Of a DNA stretch of 36,279 nucleotides, positions 1 to 7,556 are shown one piece after another; within the stretch, counting starts at the first letter, position 1, and each line of letters begins with the position of its first letter. The translations under genes and the position numbers were made by a program. The notes beneath the pieces are model-generated. The model worked only from the letters and a program-made list of their open reading frames with translations. It searched no databases and had not been told where the DNA came from. Where the stretch lies: contig NZ_MKRN01000176.1 of assembly GCF_001896955.1 (NCBI RefSeq), forward strand, positions 63,986 to 100,264. The letters are read 5' to 3'. The stretch is from Nitrobacter sp. 62-13 (lineage in GTDB: Bacteria > Pseudomonadota > Alphaproteobacteria > Rhizobiales > Xanthobacteraceae).

Positions 1-152
1 CAGGATCGGTTTGAGAGGCATGATCATGATCCTCGCGTCTGATGGACTTCCGGCCGATGAGCCAACCTAATTTGCTTCCTCGTGATTGATCGAGGATTCA
101 TCCTGCTTTTTTCGGACCGGACCCAAGTCTACCTGCGCGGCGATTCACGCCA

Positions 153-166
153 TTGACTTGCGTCAA
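153..166. promoter_or_regulatory. FNR/FixK-type binding site upstream of the mla operon
   Basis: Perfect inverted repeat TTGAC-TTGC-GTCAA, matching the FNR/FixK pattern TTGAT-N4-ATCAA with the common C/G variant at the inner position. It lies about 98 bp upstream of the TTG start of the MlaE-like gene, with no other gene between. Three similar sites and a FixK-like regulator lie within the next 6 kb. Binding and activation are inferred. Confidence 0.6.
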
Positions 167-263
167 ATGTCCATTCGACGGGCCGTCGTGGCCGGTTTGA
201 GGCAGGTCAACGTCCATTCTCAAGTGCAGTTTTAAGGAGGGACTAGCGAACCGGAGGTTTGAA

Positions 264-1400
264 TTGGCGACGGTACCCCGATTGGCGGCCACATCAAAAG
301 ACGATGGGATCGAATTGCATCCGGACGGTTCCTGGGTCGCAGCGAACGTTACCGCCCTGGAAGCGCTCACGGAGGCCGCCGCACCGCAGGTCGAGCGAGC
401 GAAATCCCTCAAAATGGATATGAGCGGCTTGAGCGAACTCGATACCTTGGGAGCCTGGCTGCTCGAAAAATTGTCGCGTCGGACAGTGACGGCCGATCAT
501 CCGGTCGAAGTCGTCGGGGTCTCCGAAAATTACGTTGGGCTGATCGAGGAGATCCGGCATGTCAACCGGCACAATCCTCCGCCGCTTAAGGCGCGCAATC
601 CCGTGATCGCCAGAGTTGAGGAGATAGGCCGCGCTGCCTGGTCTTCCCGCGAAGACGTCGCCGTGTTCCTGCACATGCTCGGCTCGCTTTGCGTCGCATT
701 GCTCGGCATTATCCGCAGGCCACGTTCGCTGCGGTTCACCTCGCTGGTCTATCAACTGTATCGGGTCGGCTGGCAGGCCATCCCCATCGTCCTGCTCATC
801 ACGTTTCTGATCGGCGCGATCATCGCTCAGCAGGGCTTTTTTCATTTTCGCAAATTCGGCGCCGATTCCTACGTCGTCGATATGGTCGGAATCCTCGTGC
901 TGCGCGAGCTCGGCGTGCTGATCGTCGCGATCATGGTCGCCGGCCGATCCGGCAGCGCTTACACAGCCGAACTCGGCTCCATGAAGATGCGCGAGGAAAT
1001 CGACGCGCTCTCGACCATGGGACTCGATCCCGTCGTCGTTTTGATCCTGCCGCGCGTCCTGGCGCTGGTTTGTGCGCTGCCGATCCTGACGTTCATGGGA
1101 TCGATGGCCGCCCTCTACGGTGGCGGTCTGGTCGCATGGTTCTACGGCGGCATGGGTCCGTCGATATTCATCGCGCGGCTGCACGACGCCGTGTCCGTGA
1201 CGCATTTCGAGGTCGGCATGATCAAGGCGCCCTTCATGGCCCTGGTGATCGGCATCGTCGCTTGCAGCGAGGGACTGCGTGTCAAGGGAAGCGCCGAGTC
1301 GCTCGGCAAGCAGACGACCACCTCGGTGGTGAAGTCGATCTTCCTGGTGATCGTGCTGGATGGCTTGTTCGCGGTGTTTTTCGCGTCGATTGGAATGTAG
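264..1400 (+). CDS. MlaE-family ABC transporter permease with N-terminal STAS-like extension
   Basis: Inner-membrane permease of an MCE/Mla-type lipid transporter, 378 aa. Residues about 1-110 form a soluble extension resembling a STAS domain. From about residue 125 comes the MlaE domain, with hydrophobic segments (e.g. around 170-190, 215-235, 255-290, 355-378) and the family's conserved core beginning LRELGVLIVAIMVAGRSG and continuing through EEIDALSTMGLDP. The TTG start at 264 is chosen because GGAGG sits at 253-257 and the reading begins sensibly there. The ATPase gene follows after 2 bp and the MCE gene after another 3 bp, so the three form one operon. Known family role: moving phospholipids between inner and outer membrane; direction and substrate cannot be read from sequence. 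An FNR/FixK-type site at 153-166 suggests oxygen-responsive expression. Confidence 0.92.
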   Translation: MATVPRLAATSKDDGIELHPDGSWVAANVTALEALTEAAAPQVERAKSLKMDMSGLSELDTLGAWLLEKLSRRTVTADHPVEVVGVSENYVGLIEEIRHVNRHNPPPLKARNPVIARVEEIGRAAWSSREDVAVFLHMLGSLCVALLGIIRRPRSLRFTSLVYQLYRVGWQAIPIVLLITFLIGAIIAQQGFFHFRKFGADSYVVDMVGILVLRELGVLIVAIMVAGRSGSAYTAELGSMKMREEIDALSTMGLDPVVVLILPRVLALVCALPILTFMGSMAALYGGGLVAWFYGGMGPSIFIARLHDAVSVTHFEVGMIKAPFMALVIGIVACSEGLRVKGSAESLGKQTTTSVVKSIFLVIVLDGLFAVFFASIGM

Positions 1401-1402
1401 CG

Positions 1403-2182
1403 ATGGATGCATCGGTCGGGGAGTTCGCAATTCATGTCAAGGATCTCGTCGTGGGTTTCGGACGCCGCGTCGTCATCGAGCATCTCTCGCTGGATGTGCG
1501 CCGGGGGGAGATCCTCGGCCTGGTTGGAGCGTCGGGCGGCGGCAAGTCGGTACTGATGCGAACGATCATCGGCCTGATCCCGCGCCGGAGCGGCGAGATC
1601 GAGGTGATGGGCGCCAGGATCGGCTCGACCCATGACCGCGGAACGCAGGCAGCCGCCGGCAAATGGGGCATCCTGTTCCAGCAGGGAGCGCTGTTCTCCT
1701 CGCTGACCGCGCGGCAGAATATCCAGTTTCCGTTGCGTGAGAATCTCGTGCTGTCGGATGCGCTGCTGGAGGAGATCGCCACGGCCAAGCTGGAAATGGT
1801 CGGCCTGACCCCGGAGGATGGCGACAAGTTTCCCTCCGAATTGTCGGGCGGCATGACCAAGCGCGTGGCGCTGGCGCGCGCGCTGGCGCTCGACCCGGCG
1901 ATCGTCTTTCTCGATGAGCCGACCTCCGGCCTCGATCCCATCGCGGCAGGCGATTTCGATTCCCTGATCAAGACATTACAGAAAACATTGGGCCTCACGG
2001 TGTTCATGGTGACCCACGATCTCGCCAGCCTGAACACCGTTTGCGACCGCGTCGCCGCACTGGCCGACGGCAAAATCGTCGCCATCGGGCCGATGTACGA
2101 ACTGCTGCAATCCGAACATCCGTGGGTGAGAGCCTACTTCCATGGCAAGCGCTCGTTGATGCTGCAACCGAAGGCGAGTTGA
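1403..2182 (+). CDS. MlaF-type ABC transporter ATP-binding protein
   Basis: Cytoplasmic ATPase, 259 aa, powering the adjacent MlaE-like permease. Visible motifs are Walker A GASGGGKS (residues about 41-48), the signature LSGGM near the middle, Walker B VFLDEP followed by TSGLDP, and the H-loop in MVTHD. The degenerate signature LSGGMTKR is typical of the MlaF/Ttg2A subgroup. The ATG at 1403 starts 2 bp after the permease stop. An open frame continues far upstream in the same phase, but that part overlaps the permease and has no family similarity, so the internal ATG is preferred. Translation is probably coupled to the permease. Confidence 0.94.
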   Translation: MDASVGEFAIHVKDLVVGFGRRVVIEHLSLDVRRGEILGLVGASGGGKSVLMRTIIGLIPRRSGEIEVMGARIGSTHDRGTQAAAGKWGILFQQGALFSSLTARQNIQFPLRENLVLSDALLEEIATAKLEMVGLTPEDGDKFPSELSGGMTKRVALARALALDPAIVFLDEPTSGLDPIAAGDFDSLIKTLQKTLGLTVFMVTHDLASLNTVCDRVAALADGKIVAIGPMYELLQSEHPWVRAYFHGKRSLMLQPKAS

Positions 2183-2185
2183 AAG

Positions 2186-3295
2186 ATGGAAACCCGTGCC
2201 CCCTTTGTCATCATCGGAGCGTTCGTGCTGGCGGCCATCGCCGCGGTTTTCGGCTTCGTCTATTGGCTCCACAATACCGGCGGCCTCGGCCCGCGAACAA
2301 CCTACCACGTGCAGTTCGAGGGCTCCGTGCCCGGCCTGCTGGTTGGTGCGGCCGTCCTCTTCAATGGCATTCGTGTGGGCGAAGTGACTGCGCTCAACCT
2401 CGCGCCGGACGATCCGCGCCGCGTCGATGCGGCGATCGCCGTGACATCGACCACGCCGATAAGGCCCGACACCAAAGTCGGTCTCGAATTCCAGGGTTTG
2501 ACCGGTGTTCCGGTCATTGCGCTGGAAGGTGGTCAGTTGCTCGGCGGCGCCGGCCCGGTTCCGACATTGATCGCCGAAGCCGGTGCGGGCCAAAGCATGA
2601 CACAAGCTGCACGCGATGCGTTGCGGCATGTCGATGCGGTGCTCGCGGAAAATGCGGGACCGATAAAAAGCACCATCGCAAATTTGCAGGTCTTTTCCGA
2701 AGGACTGGCCCGGAACACCGGCAAGCTCGATGGCATCGTGGCCGGTCTTGAACGCATGACGGGGGGAGGCGCTTCTGCAGCGCAGAAAATCACTTATGAC
2801 CTCCGCGCGGCGAGCGGCTTTCCACGTCCGCCTGCCGGGACTCTCAAGGGCCGACTCGTCATTCCGGAGCCGACCGCGGTGATCAAGCTCGACACGCAGC
2901 GTTTCCTGTTTTCGCCGGCCAAGGAGTATCCGGATTTCGCCGAGGCGATGTGGGCCGACAACATTCCAAAGTTGCTGCAGGCGAAACTGCTCGAGAGCTT
3001 CGAAAATTACGACATCGCCCATGCGCCATTACGCGCAGCGGAAGGAGTGCAGGCGGATTATCAACTCCTGATCGACATCCGGAGCTTCCAGATCTCGACT
3101 GATCCCGAACCGGCTGCCGATATCGGGTTGTCGGCGCGAATCCTGAACAAGGACGGAAAGGTGGTTGCGGCGCGACTGTTCCAGGACAAGCAAAAGCTGG
3201 ATAAAATGGAACCAGCGGCAGCCAGCGCAGCGTTCAACGATGCGTTCGGGCGCATCGCCAAGGATATGATCGCGTGGACGGTTAAGGCGTTGTAG
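2186..3295 (+). CDS. MCE (MlaD-like) protein fused to an ABC_trans_aux/PqiC-like domain
   Basis: Substrate-binding component of the Mla-type transporter, 369 aa. A single N-terminal membrane anchor (residues about 7-28) is followed by an MCE domain (about 38-120) with the typical start YHVQFEGSVPGLLVGAAV. A linker with helical character comes next (about 130-200). The last ~160 residues (from about LKGRLVIPEPTAVIKLD) look like the ABC-type transport auxiliary lipoprotein family (PqiC/YmbA-like): the alternating pattern with DYQLLIDIRSFQI and the closing amphipathic helix fit that family. The usual separate lipoprotein partner would then be part of the same chain and tethered by the MCE anchor instead of a lipid. 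Starts 3 bp after the ATPase stop, preceded by AAGGCGAG. Confidence 0.88.
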   Translation: METRAPFVIIGAFVLAAIAAVFGFVYWLHNTGGLGPRTTYHVQFEGSVPGLLVGAAVLFNGIRVGEVTALNLAPDDPRRVDAAIAVTSTTPIRPDTKVGLEFQGLTGVPVIALEGGQLLGGAGPVPTLIAEAGAGQSMTQAARDALRHVDAVLAENAGPIKSTIANLQVFSEGLARNTGKLDGIVAGLERMTGGGASAAQKITYDLRAASGFPRPPAGTLKGRLVIPEPTAVIKLDTQRFLFSPAKEYPDFAEAMWADNIPKLLQAKLLESFENYDIAHAPLRAAEGVQADYQLLIDIRSFQISTDPEPAADIGLSARILNKDGKVVAARLFQDKQKLDKMEPAAASAAFNDAFGRIAKDMIAWTVKAL

Positions 3296-3377
3296 GGCGC
3301 GCGTTCAACGGCCCGGATCAATGGCGGCCTAGGGACTGCTGGGTTGTCGGACGCTTGGGGTCGGCGCCGCGCGTTCT

Positions 3378-3391
3378 TTGACCTGGATCAG
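3378..3391. promoter_or_regulatory. FNR/FixK-type binding site upstream of the zinc-ribbon gene
   Basis: TTGAC-CTGG-ATCAG, one mismatch from a full inverted repeat of the FNR/FixK type. It is 69 bp upstream of the preferred ATG at 3460 and 82 bp after the end of the mla operon. The central CTGG is shared with the site at 4156-4169. Confidence 0.5.
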
Positions 3392-3459
3392 CATCGCGGC
3401 GGACTGGCTCCGTAATATGCACAATGGGGAAGGGGGCTCCGAATAAAGGAATCACAACG

Positions 3460-3681
3460 ATGGCTTCGACCACACAGCACCGTAACGGGACTTGCACGCG
3501 GTGCGGCTCGCGCTTGATCCATCTCGAGTGGGAGGAGCGCCTTGATCCGCACCAGCTTCAGCAGCTTTGGAGATGTCTCGAATGCAAAAATGAGTTCGTC
3601 ATCCCCCGTGATTCTGAAGAGGAAAGCACGACCAGCGCCGAGATCATCGCGCCGTTCTTCACGAATCTCGTGGTTGAATAA
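3460..3681 (+). CDS. small zinc-ribbon protein of unknown function
   Basis: A 73-aa protein with two CxxC pairs (C12/C15 and C39/C42) framing an acidic-hydrophobic stretch, the pattern of a zinc ribbon. The C-terminal 25 residues are acidic and then hydrophobic. An in-frame ATG at 3424 would add 12 residues, but the ATG at 3460 has AAAGGA nine bases upstream and is preferred. No signal peptide. The gene stands alone: the mla operon ends 165 bp upstream and the cytochrome gene converges from the other strand 78 bp downstream. The FNR/FixK-like site at 3378-3391 suggests low-oxygen expression. Whether it binds nucleic acid or a protein partner is not visible. Confidence 0.72.
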   Translation: MASTTQHRNGTCTRCGSRLIHLEWEERLDPHQLQQLWRCLECKNEFVIPRDSEEESTTSAEIIAPFFTNLVVE

Positions 3682-3759
3682 GTCGGCTTGGTCCCGAAAA
3701 AATCATTTGGCTTATCGACGGGCACACACACATGCCTCGTGATCTTCCGCATGCGAGGA

Positions 3760-4086
3760 TCACTCCAGTGATTTAAGAAAACCGATAAAATCGTTGATCT
3801 GATCGGGTTCGAATTGGAATTGTGGCATGCTGGGATGTCCAGTCACGATTCCTTCAGCAAGGGCTTCTTCAAGCGTTTCCACGGGATAGCGCTCGTGCAA
3901 GGTACGAAATGGCGGCGCAATTCGAAGCGGACTGGGACTCACCCTGTCGATGGCGTGGCACCCCGCGCAATAAAGTAGCGCCAAGCGCCGACCTTGCTCG
4001 ATATTGGCGGCCTCCACGGGCCGTGCTGATCCCAGGGTGAAAATCATGGCCAACGCCAGAAGCAACGATGAGTTAGCAACGCGCAT
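3760..4086 (-). CDS. small periplasmic monohaem cytochrome c
   Basis: A 108-aa exported protein. Residues 1-26 form a signal peptide (hydrophobic LLLALAMIFTL, cleavage likely after VEA). The mature part has one haem-attachment motif CAGCH (C40, C43, H44) and a probable axial methionine at M87 in GHPSMPQF, as in class I cytochromes c. The mature length of about 80 residues is short but normal for the family. Likely role: soluble periplasmic electron carrier or a subunit for a partner dehydrogenase or oxidase not present here. ATG at 4086 is preceded by AGGAAA. A perfect FNR/FixK-type palindrome at 4156-4169 sits about 70 bp upstream, consistent with microaerobic expression. Confidence 0.9.
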   Translation of the reverse strand: MRVANSSLLLALAMIFTLGSARPVEAANIEQGRRLALLYCAGCHAIDRVSPSPLRIAPPFRTLHERYPVETLEEALAEGIVTGHPSMPQFQFEPDQINDFIGFLKSLE

Positions 4087-4155
4087 TGTTTTTCCTGGAA
4101 TTAAAAGTTGAATCGACGGTACCGATATTTCCTAACAGAGCGTGGTCGGGTCCTG

Positions 4156-4169
4156 TTGACCTGGGTCAA
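4156..4169. promoter_or_regulatory. FNR/FixK-type binding site upstream of the cytochrome c gene
   Basis: Perfect inverted repeat TTGAC-CTGG-GTCAA. Its centre is about 76 bp upstream of the cytochrome start on the minus strand. It also lies downstream of the alcohol dehydrogenase gene, so the cytochrome is its only plausible target. Confidence 0.65.
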
Positions 4170-4299
4170 GTCGCCGACGTTCAGGGGCCCTGCGTTTTGC
4201 TTTGAAGCGGGCTGTCCTGCACCAATCCTGCCATGAACAGGCAAGCTGCTGCCCATCAAAAAATTGATTGAACGCAACACACGTCCCTGACAATGGGCC

Positions 4300-5337
4300 T
4301 CAGGCTGCGATGATTACTTTCAGCGCGCCGGTATCGGCGGCGTGGCCGAATGTATCGTACGCGTCAAGAATCTGGTCGAGGGGAAAGTGATGCGTGATCA
4401 ATCTGGCAGGATTGATCTTATTTGACTGCACCGTCTTGAGAAGCAAGGGGGTGGTGACAGTGTCGACGAGCCGGGTCGTAATGGAGATATTGTGCGACCA
4501 TAATTTCTCAAGGTGCAGGTCGACCTTGGTGCCGTGCACGCCGATGTTGGCGATGATGCCGCCGGGAGCAACAATGTCCTGGCAAAGTACAAAGGTGGCG
4601 GGAACGCCGACCGCCTCGATCGCCGTATCGACACCTTTGCCGCCAGTCAATGCCTTCACTTCGTCGGCAGCCGTTCCACTCGCGCTGTTGATCGTATGTG
4701 TAGCACCGAAGACCCTAGCGATCTCGAGGCGCTTGTTATCGAGATCGATCATGATGAGTTCGGCGGGAGAATAGAACTGCGCGGTCAGCAATGCGGCAAG
4801 ACCGATCGGTCCGGAGCCGACGATCGCGACGGTCGACCCTGGCGCCACCTTGCCGTTCAGAACACCGCATTCGAAGCCGGTCGGCAAGATGTCGCTCAAC
4901 ATGACGAGCGCTTCTTCGTCGGCGTCGGCCGGAATAGGATAGAGGCTGGTGTCGGCGTGCGGGATCCGGACATACTCAGCTTGTGTCCCATCGATCTCGT
5001 TGCCGAGGATCCAGCCGCCGGTGGTGCAATGGGAGTAGAGACCTCGACGGCAGTATTCGCATTTGCCGCAGGAGGAAATGCAGGAAACCAGGACATGATC
5101 GCCCGGTTTGAAGGTCGTGACACCGGCGCCCACTGCATCGACGATCCCCACGCCTTCGTGTCCGAGAATACGACCGGGTGCACAGGTCGGCACGTCACCT
5201 TTCAGAATATGCAGATCCGTGCCGCAGATGGTGGTTTTCACCATCTTGACGATTGCATCTCCTGCAGACTGAACTTCCGGCTTGGGCCGATCTTCGAGCG
5301 TCTTGTGCCCGGGGCCATGGTAGACCAGCGCTTTCAT
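4300..5337 (-). CDS. zinc-dependent alcohol dehydrogenase (MDR superfamily)
   Basis: A 345-aa cytoplasmic NAD(P)-dependent oxidoreductase. The N-terminal GroES-like domain carries the catalytic-zinc motif (CGTDLH, then GHEGVG) and the structural-zinc cysteines in CGKCEYCRRGLYSHC. The Rossmann domain has VGSGPIGLAA near residue 175. Such enzymes oxidise alcohols or reduce aldehydes; the substrate cannot be told. Start: the open frame continues upstream to 5517, but similarity begins at MKALVYHGPGH, and the FNR/FixK palindrome at 5399-5412 would fall inside the longer version, so the ATG at 5337 is chosen (only a weak GGA as ribosome site). Divergent from the FixK-like regulator, with the palindrome between, which fits a fermentative or redox-balancing role at low oxygen. 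Confidence 0.92.
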   Translation of the reverse strand: MKALVYHGPGHKTLEDRPKPEVQSAGDAIVKMVKTTICGTDLHILKGDVPTCAPGRILGHEGVGIVDAVGAGVTTFKPGDHVLVSCISSCGKCEYCRRGLYSHCTTGGWILGNEIDGTQAEYVRIPHADTSLYPIPADADEEALVMLSDILPTGFECGVLNGKVAPGSTVAIVGSGPIGLAALLTAQFYSPAELIMIDLDNKRLEIARVFGATHTINSASGTAADEVKALTGGKGVDTAIEAVGVPATFVLCQDIVAPGGIIANIGVHGTKVDLHLEKLWSHNISITTRLVDTVTTPLLLKTVQSNKINPARLITHHFPLDQILDAYDTFGHAADTGALKVIIAA

Positions 5338-5398
5338 GGCGTGTTCCGATCCGATAGCTGCCTGTCGTTTGATAAGAGCCGGTCCACCGCGCTGCACG

Positions 5399-5412
5399 TT
5401 GATTTCGATCAA
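5399..5412. promoter_or_regulatory. perfect FNR/FixK box between the alcohol dehydrogenase and the FixK-like gene
   Basis: TTGAT-TTCG-ATCAA, the exact FNR/FixK consensus. It is 62 bp upstream of the dehydrogenase start (minus strand) and about 290 bp upstream of the regulator start. The rest of the 5338-5703 intergenic stretch shows only a poor further match (CTGAT-CTGG-CTCGA at 5550-5563). Confidence 0.7.
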
Positions 5413-5703
5413 GGCTGACTTTTCATTTCGGCAAGCTTCGTCGGTTGGCTGCGCATTCGAGTATCTCACGTTCGAACAGGCACGATCTGGAATTGGCGGG
5501 AAGCTCCAGGAAGGCATCCGGCAGCTATTTATCCGATTGCGACATAGGTCTGATCTGGCTCGAAATGCGTGCGAGGCATGGGCCTGCCGTGGAACAGCAC
5601 CTCCGTTAAACCCCTTAGGAGGCGCCCCTTAGGATATCGACCGAAATATCCCTGCGCGTACGTCTCGGCTAGACCAAGCCATCCGCGTGGAGGAGATGGT
5701 GAC

Positions 5704-6396
5704 ATGCATACCCAGACGATCACTCCCACTGCCAAGGTTCCCAACATCTCGCACCTCATGGCGGCGGAACCAGCCGATCAATTCGACGCCATCGCCCGTT
5801 GCTCGGGAGTGATCGCGAGCGAATTTTCCTACAAAAAGGAAGAGGAAATTTACGGTGAGGGTGAGTCTTCCGAATACCTCTACCAGATTATCCGGGGTGC
5901 AGTTCGCACCTATAAACTCCTGAGCGACGGACGAAGGCAGATCGGCGCGTTCCACCTGCCGGGCGATGTCTTTGGCCTCGACCCCGGCTCGGAGCACCGC
6001 CTCACCGCCGAAGCAATTGTCGACACCACCGTTCGCCTTTTGCCTCGTCGCAGCCTGGAGAAGGCTGCAGTATCGAACGCTCAGGTTGCCCGCAATCTCT
6101 GGACGTTGACGGCAAGCGACCTCAGGCATGCCGAAGATCATATGCTGCTTCTTGGCCGCAAGACTGCGATGGAGCGCGTCGCCACCTTCCTCCTGGAAAT
6201 GGACCGTCGGCTCGCCAAGGCCGGCATGATGGCGCTCCCGATGTGTCGCCGCGATATTGGCGACTACCTCGGTCTGACGTTGGAGACCGTCTCGCGGGCG
6301 CTCTCGCAACTCAATGATGACGGGATCCTGATGTTATCGAGCGCTCGCCAAATCGCATTGCGCAACCGACAGCGGCTGTCCGCCATGGAGGCTTGA
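5704..6396 (+). CDS. CRP/FNR-family regulator, FixK-like
   Basis: A 230-aa transcription factor. Residues about 30-120 are the cyclic-nucleotide-type beta-roll sensor, with GEGESSEYLYQIIRGAVRTY and LPGDVFGLD typical of the FixK group. A dimer helix follows (about 125-150), then a winged helix-turn-helix (about 165-225) with recognition helix LTLETVSRALSQL, whose E194-S197-R198 residues are those that read TTGAT half-sites in FNR/FixK. The N-terminal iron-sulfur cysteine cluster of FNR is absent, so direct oxygen sensing is unlikely. A cysteine at C181, just before the recognition helix, recalls the redox-sensitive Cys183 of Bradyrhizobium FixK2. The ATG at 5704 has GGAGGAG at 5689-5695. The longer upstream frame lacks family similarity. 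Confidence 0.92.
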   Translation: MHTQTITPTAKVPNISHLMAAEPADQFDAIARCSGVIASEFSYKKEEEIYGEGESSEYLYQIIRGAVRTYKLLSDGRRQIGAFHLPGDVFGLDPGSEHRLTAEAIVDTTVRLLPRRSLEKAAVSNAQVARNLWTLTASDLRHAEDHMLLLGRKTAMERVATFLLEMDRRLAKAGMMALPMCRRDIGDYLGLTLETVSRALSQLNDDGILMLSSARQIALRNRQRLSAMEA

Positions 6397-6448
6397 GGGC
6401 GACGACCTGCGTTCCACCCGGCCCTCGATCCAAAAAGAGGAGTTCACG

Positions 6449-6712
6449 ATGAACGACTATCGGGTTTTTTTCTACAAGAATCTGCTGAATTCGGAGGGAC
6501 ATAACTTTAAGTGTCTTCAGCGTCAGGTCGATGTTCAATCAGATGATCCATCCCGGGCGCTGGTTCTGGCAGAACAGAAAATCGGCAACGAGCGGCAGAA
6601 CATCGACTGTGTCGAGGTGGTGTATCTGGCAGGCGACCTTCATGGATTCGAGCACCCGTCTCGCCCGCATGGCTCTGGCGCATTGGACGCTGTTGGAATG
6701 TCAGATTTCTAG
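6449..6712 (+). CDS. small protein of unknown function downstream of the FixK-like gene
   Basis: An 87-aa soluble protein with no recognised domain. The first ~58 residues (to about CVEVVYL) have ordinary codon use and look like a compact alpha/beta fold. The last ~25 residues are rich in His, Pro and Gly and may be poorly ordered. GAGGAG at 6437-6442 sits 6 bases before the ATG. It starts 52 bp after the regulator stop on the same strand and is probably co-transcribed. No transmembrane segment or cysteine motif (C22 and C54 only). Confidence 0.65.
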   Translation: MNDYRVFFYKNLLNSEGHNFKCLQRQVDVQSDDPSRALVLAEQKIGNERQNIDCVEVVYLAGDLHGFEHPSRPHGSGALDAVGMSDF

Positions 6713-7556
6713 CGCTTCGATGCCGCATATGTCGTCGCGCCTGGCGCTGCTCTCGCTCGACCAACGCCGGCGCCTCGCCTCGTCAAACTTTCCGGTCTCG
6801 AAACCGACACGAGGATAAAAGTCCAACGGACTGGGCCGCCTGTTTCTCCAACCGGATTCGCAGAAATAGCAATATCGCTGCGGCGCGCGTCCCTGCGCAG
6901 GGGCGGCCGGCAGTCCACGTCTTGTTTGACCGCTCAGTCTCGAACCGCCGGTCGAGAAGATTCGACGATCGGGCTGCATTCTGGCGATTCCCTTTTAGTC
7001 CATCTGCTCGAGTCGGCGCTGCCGGTCGCCTGAGCGAAGGGTAAAATATTCCCGCCTGGACCACGGGCTCTGGAAACTTCGTCCAACAGTTGGTGCGGGT
7101 AGAGATAGCTGACGGGGCTTCGGCCGCCTCGGAAAACTGATACGCCGAAAATCGGCGCGATGGCCGGCTGTTCCCCCCAGTAAATGGCAGGACGCGGTGG
7201 AGATGGGGGACGGGCGAGTTCTCAATACGATGTTGAAAAATCGCCCCCCTGATCGCGTAGCTCTGATATGTTAAGGATAGTGTTTCCCATGTTTCGCCGT
7301 ACGTTAACGTCCGGCCATGATTAGCTACCGATGTTAAGCACTCGTTCATCGGACCGCGCCCAGCGTCGGCGGTAGGTTGCCTGCAAGATTTACATTGCAC
7401 TGCAGCTAACACCAAAGGCTAACTTGCGTGGATACCGGATGATGATCGAGAGTGGGGCGGCGCCTAAGCGCTGAATATTTCTGTTGTAGCGTTATTTCGA
7501 ATAATGAGTATTTACATTGGTTCTGGCGTCGACTTGAGGCCCCTCGTTGAGGAACG
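6713..7556. other. 844-bp stretch without a convincing gene
   Basis: No frame here gives a protein I recognise. A 210-codon open frame on the minus strand (6783-7415) has biased composition, no ribosome site and no family features, and is probably chance or decayed sequence. A perfect 10-bp palindrome ACGTTAACGT lies at 7301-7310, and GTACGTTAAC (7299-7308) recurs at 8936-8945 in front of the RTX gene. Position between the low-oxygen block and an IS3-OrfA-like gene suggests an insertion or deletion scar. Confidence 0.4.

Noticed and set aside
294-1430. 378-codon open frame on the minus strand
   Set aside because: It lies wholly antisense to the MlaE-like gene, has His/Arg/Asp-rich composition and no family features; a normal by-product of high GC.
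3734-3758. Terminator between the zinc-ribbon and cytochrome genes
   Set aside because: The stem CCTCG/CGAGG is only 5 bp with a 14-base loop and no T run.
5550-5563. CTGAT-CTGG-CTCGA as an autoregulatory FixK site
   Set aside because: Only 7 of 10 half-site bases fit; too weak to list as a site.
6783-7415. 210-codon minus-strand open frame in the gene-poor region
   Set aside because: No ribosome site, no recognisable domain and biased composition; kept only as part of the described gap.
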